Shown here: positions 6,738-6,888 of the stretch, one piece after another | Position numbering within the stretch: the stretch's first letter is position 1 | Layout of the letters: each line of letters begins with the position of its first letter | Origin: Prevotella sp. CAG:891 | Lineage (GTDB): Bacteria > Bacteroidota > Bacteroidia > Bacteroidales > Bacteroidaceae | DNA length: 6,888 bases | NCBI GenBank assembly: GCA_000437675.1 | Contig: FR901697.1 | Span: 1-6,888, forward strand | Reading direction: 5' to 3' | Program-made: the position numbers and the translations under genes | The notes under the pieces: model-generated | Told to the model about the DNA's origin: nothing | Seen by the model: only the letters and a program-made list of their open reading frames with translations | Databases searched by the model: none

Positions 6738-6768
6738 CAAAGATAAATGATTTTAATGGAAAAACACA
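6738..6768 (-). promoter_or_regulatory. Bacteroidota-type promoter for the R-M operon
   Basis: On the minus strand TATCTTTG (6745-6738) matches the Bacteroidota -7 consensus TAnnTTTG exactly. TGTG (6768-6765) lies 19 bases upstream, one mismatch from the -33 TTTG box, at the consensus spacing. Transcription would start near 6730-6733, giving a leader of about 50 bases before the regulator ATG at 6682. The first gene upstream of all the others with no other good match in the inter-gene gaps makes this the likely single promoter of the operon. The site argues against the longer regulator start at 6829. Confidence 0.65.
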
Positions 6769-6781
6769 ACCATAGGGTTGT
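6766..6781. promoter_or_regulatory. Dyad overlapping the -33 box, candidate operator
   Basis: ACAACC and GGTTGT form perfect six-base arms around a four-base centre (ATAG on the plus strand). The dyad overlaps the predicted -33 box, an apt position for autorepression by the HTH protein. On the minus strand it is followed by GTTTTT, so a weak terminator of an upstream minus-strand transcript is the main alternative; the six-pair A/T-containing stem is short for that. Confidence 0.4.
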
Positions 6782-6888
6782 TTTCTCTGTTATGTGTAAA
6801 AATAATATGTTGAAACTGATATTATGCACTTTTGCCGAGGCTTATACAGGTAAACTCTTAGTGAACTACCGCTAAACTAAAGATTTAG

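Noticed and set aside
6766..6781. Rho-independent terminator for an upstream minus-strand gene
   Set aside because: The stem has only six pairs, and no upstream coding frame is visible in the 107 bases to the window end. Position on the -33 box makes an operator at least as likely, so no terminator was annotated.
6683..6829. N-terminal extension of the HTH regulator from ATG 6829
   Set aside because: The extra 49 residues are hydrophobic and Cys/Trp-containing without family resemblance, and they run through the best promoter match, so transcription likely begins downstream of this ATG.
6807..6875. Small plus-strand frame of 22 codons (MLKLILCTFAEAYTGKLLVN and two more residues)
   Set aside because: Divergent from the operon and open from ATG to TAA, but there is no clear promoter or ribosome-binding site, and 22 codons is well within chance.
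6877..6888. CTAAA-GA-TTTAG inverted repeat and nearby repeated TAAACT at the window edge
   Set aside because: Arms of five bases are expected often by chance in A/T-rich DNA, and the context is cut off, so no attachment site or mobile-element end can be claimed.

Overview
The window holds most of one minus-strand operon encoding a type I restriction-modification (R-M) system. Its relatives are probably Bacteroidota of the Bacteroides/Prevotella kind. Three things point there: the best promoter upstream of the first gene matches the Bacteroidota sigma-factor consensus (TAnnTTTG with a weak TTTG-like box 19 bases upstream); most leaders are A/T-rich without strong Shine-Dalgarno sites; and the HsdS start has the PNLRFPEF-type motif I associate with HsdS of that phylum. 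No database search was possible, so the taxonomy is an inference.

In transcription order (high to low coordinates) the layout is: a promoter with an overlapping dyad (about 6738-6781); a small XRE-type helix-turn-helix regulator (6410-6682); hsdR (3510-6371); a C39/papain-like cysteine peptidase-like protein (2870-3508); hsdM (1308-2864); a DUF1016/YhcG-type PD-(D/E)XK nuclease (161-1267); and the first 40 codons of hsdS, cut by the window edge (1-120). All genes face the same way. Gaps are 39, 1, 5, 40 and 40 bases, so one transcript is likely, with particularly tight coupling across hsdR-peptidase-hsdM. No gene was found on the plus strand; the long plus-strand reading frames are antisense shadows.

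HsdR (nuclease plus SF2 translocase), HsdM (N6-adenine methyltransferase) and HsdS (specificity) should form the standard type I complex. HsdR closely resembles the EcoR124I (type IC) family. The regulator probably controls timing or level of expression. The two non-canonical members are the interesting part: a predicted cysteine peptidase placed between hsdR and hsdM, and a second nuclease placed between hsdM and hsdS. The peptidase-like gene is markedly more A/T-rich than its neighbours (about 33% GC against 43-49% in hand-counted samples), which suggests it was acquired separately. It is the best candidate for an undescribed accessory function. Two dyads sharing the core ACAACTTGT, one inside the DUF1016 gene and one just ahead of it, are also unexplained.

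The 143 bases above the -7 box (6746-6888) contain the -33 region and the dyad but no convincing gene. No stretch over 300 bases lacks a gene.
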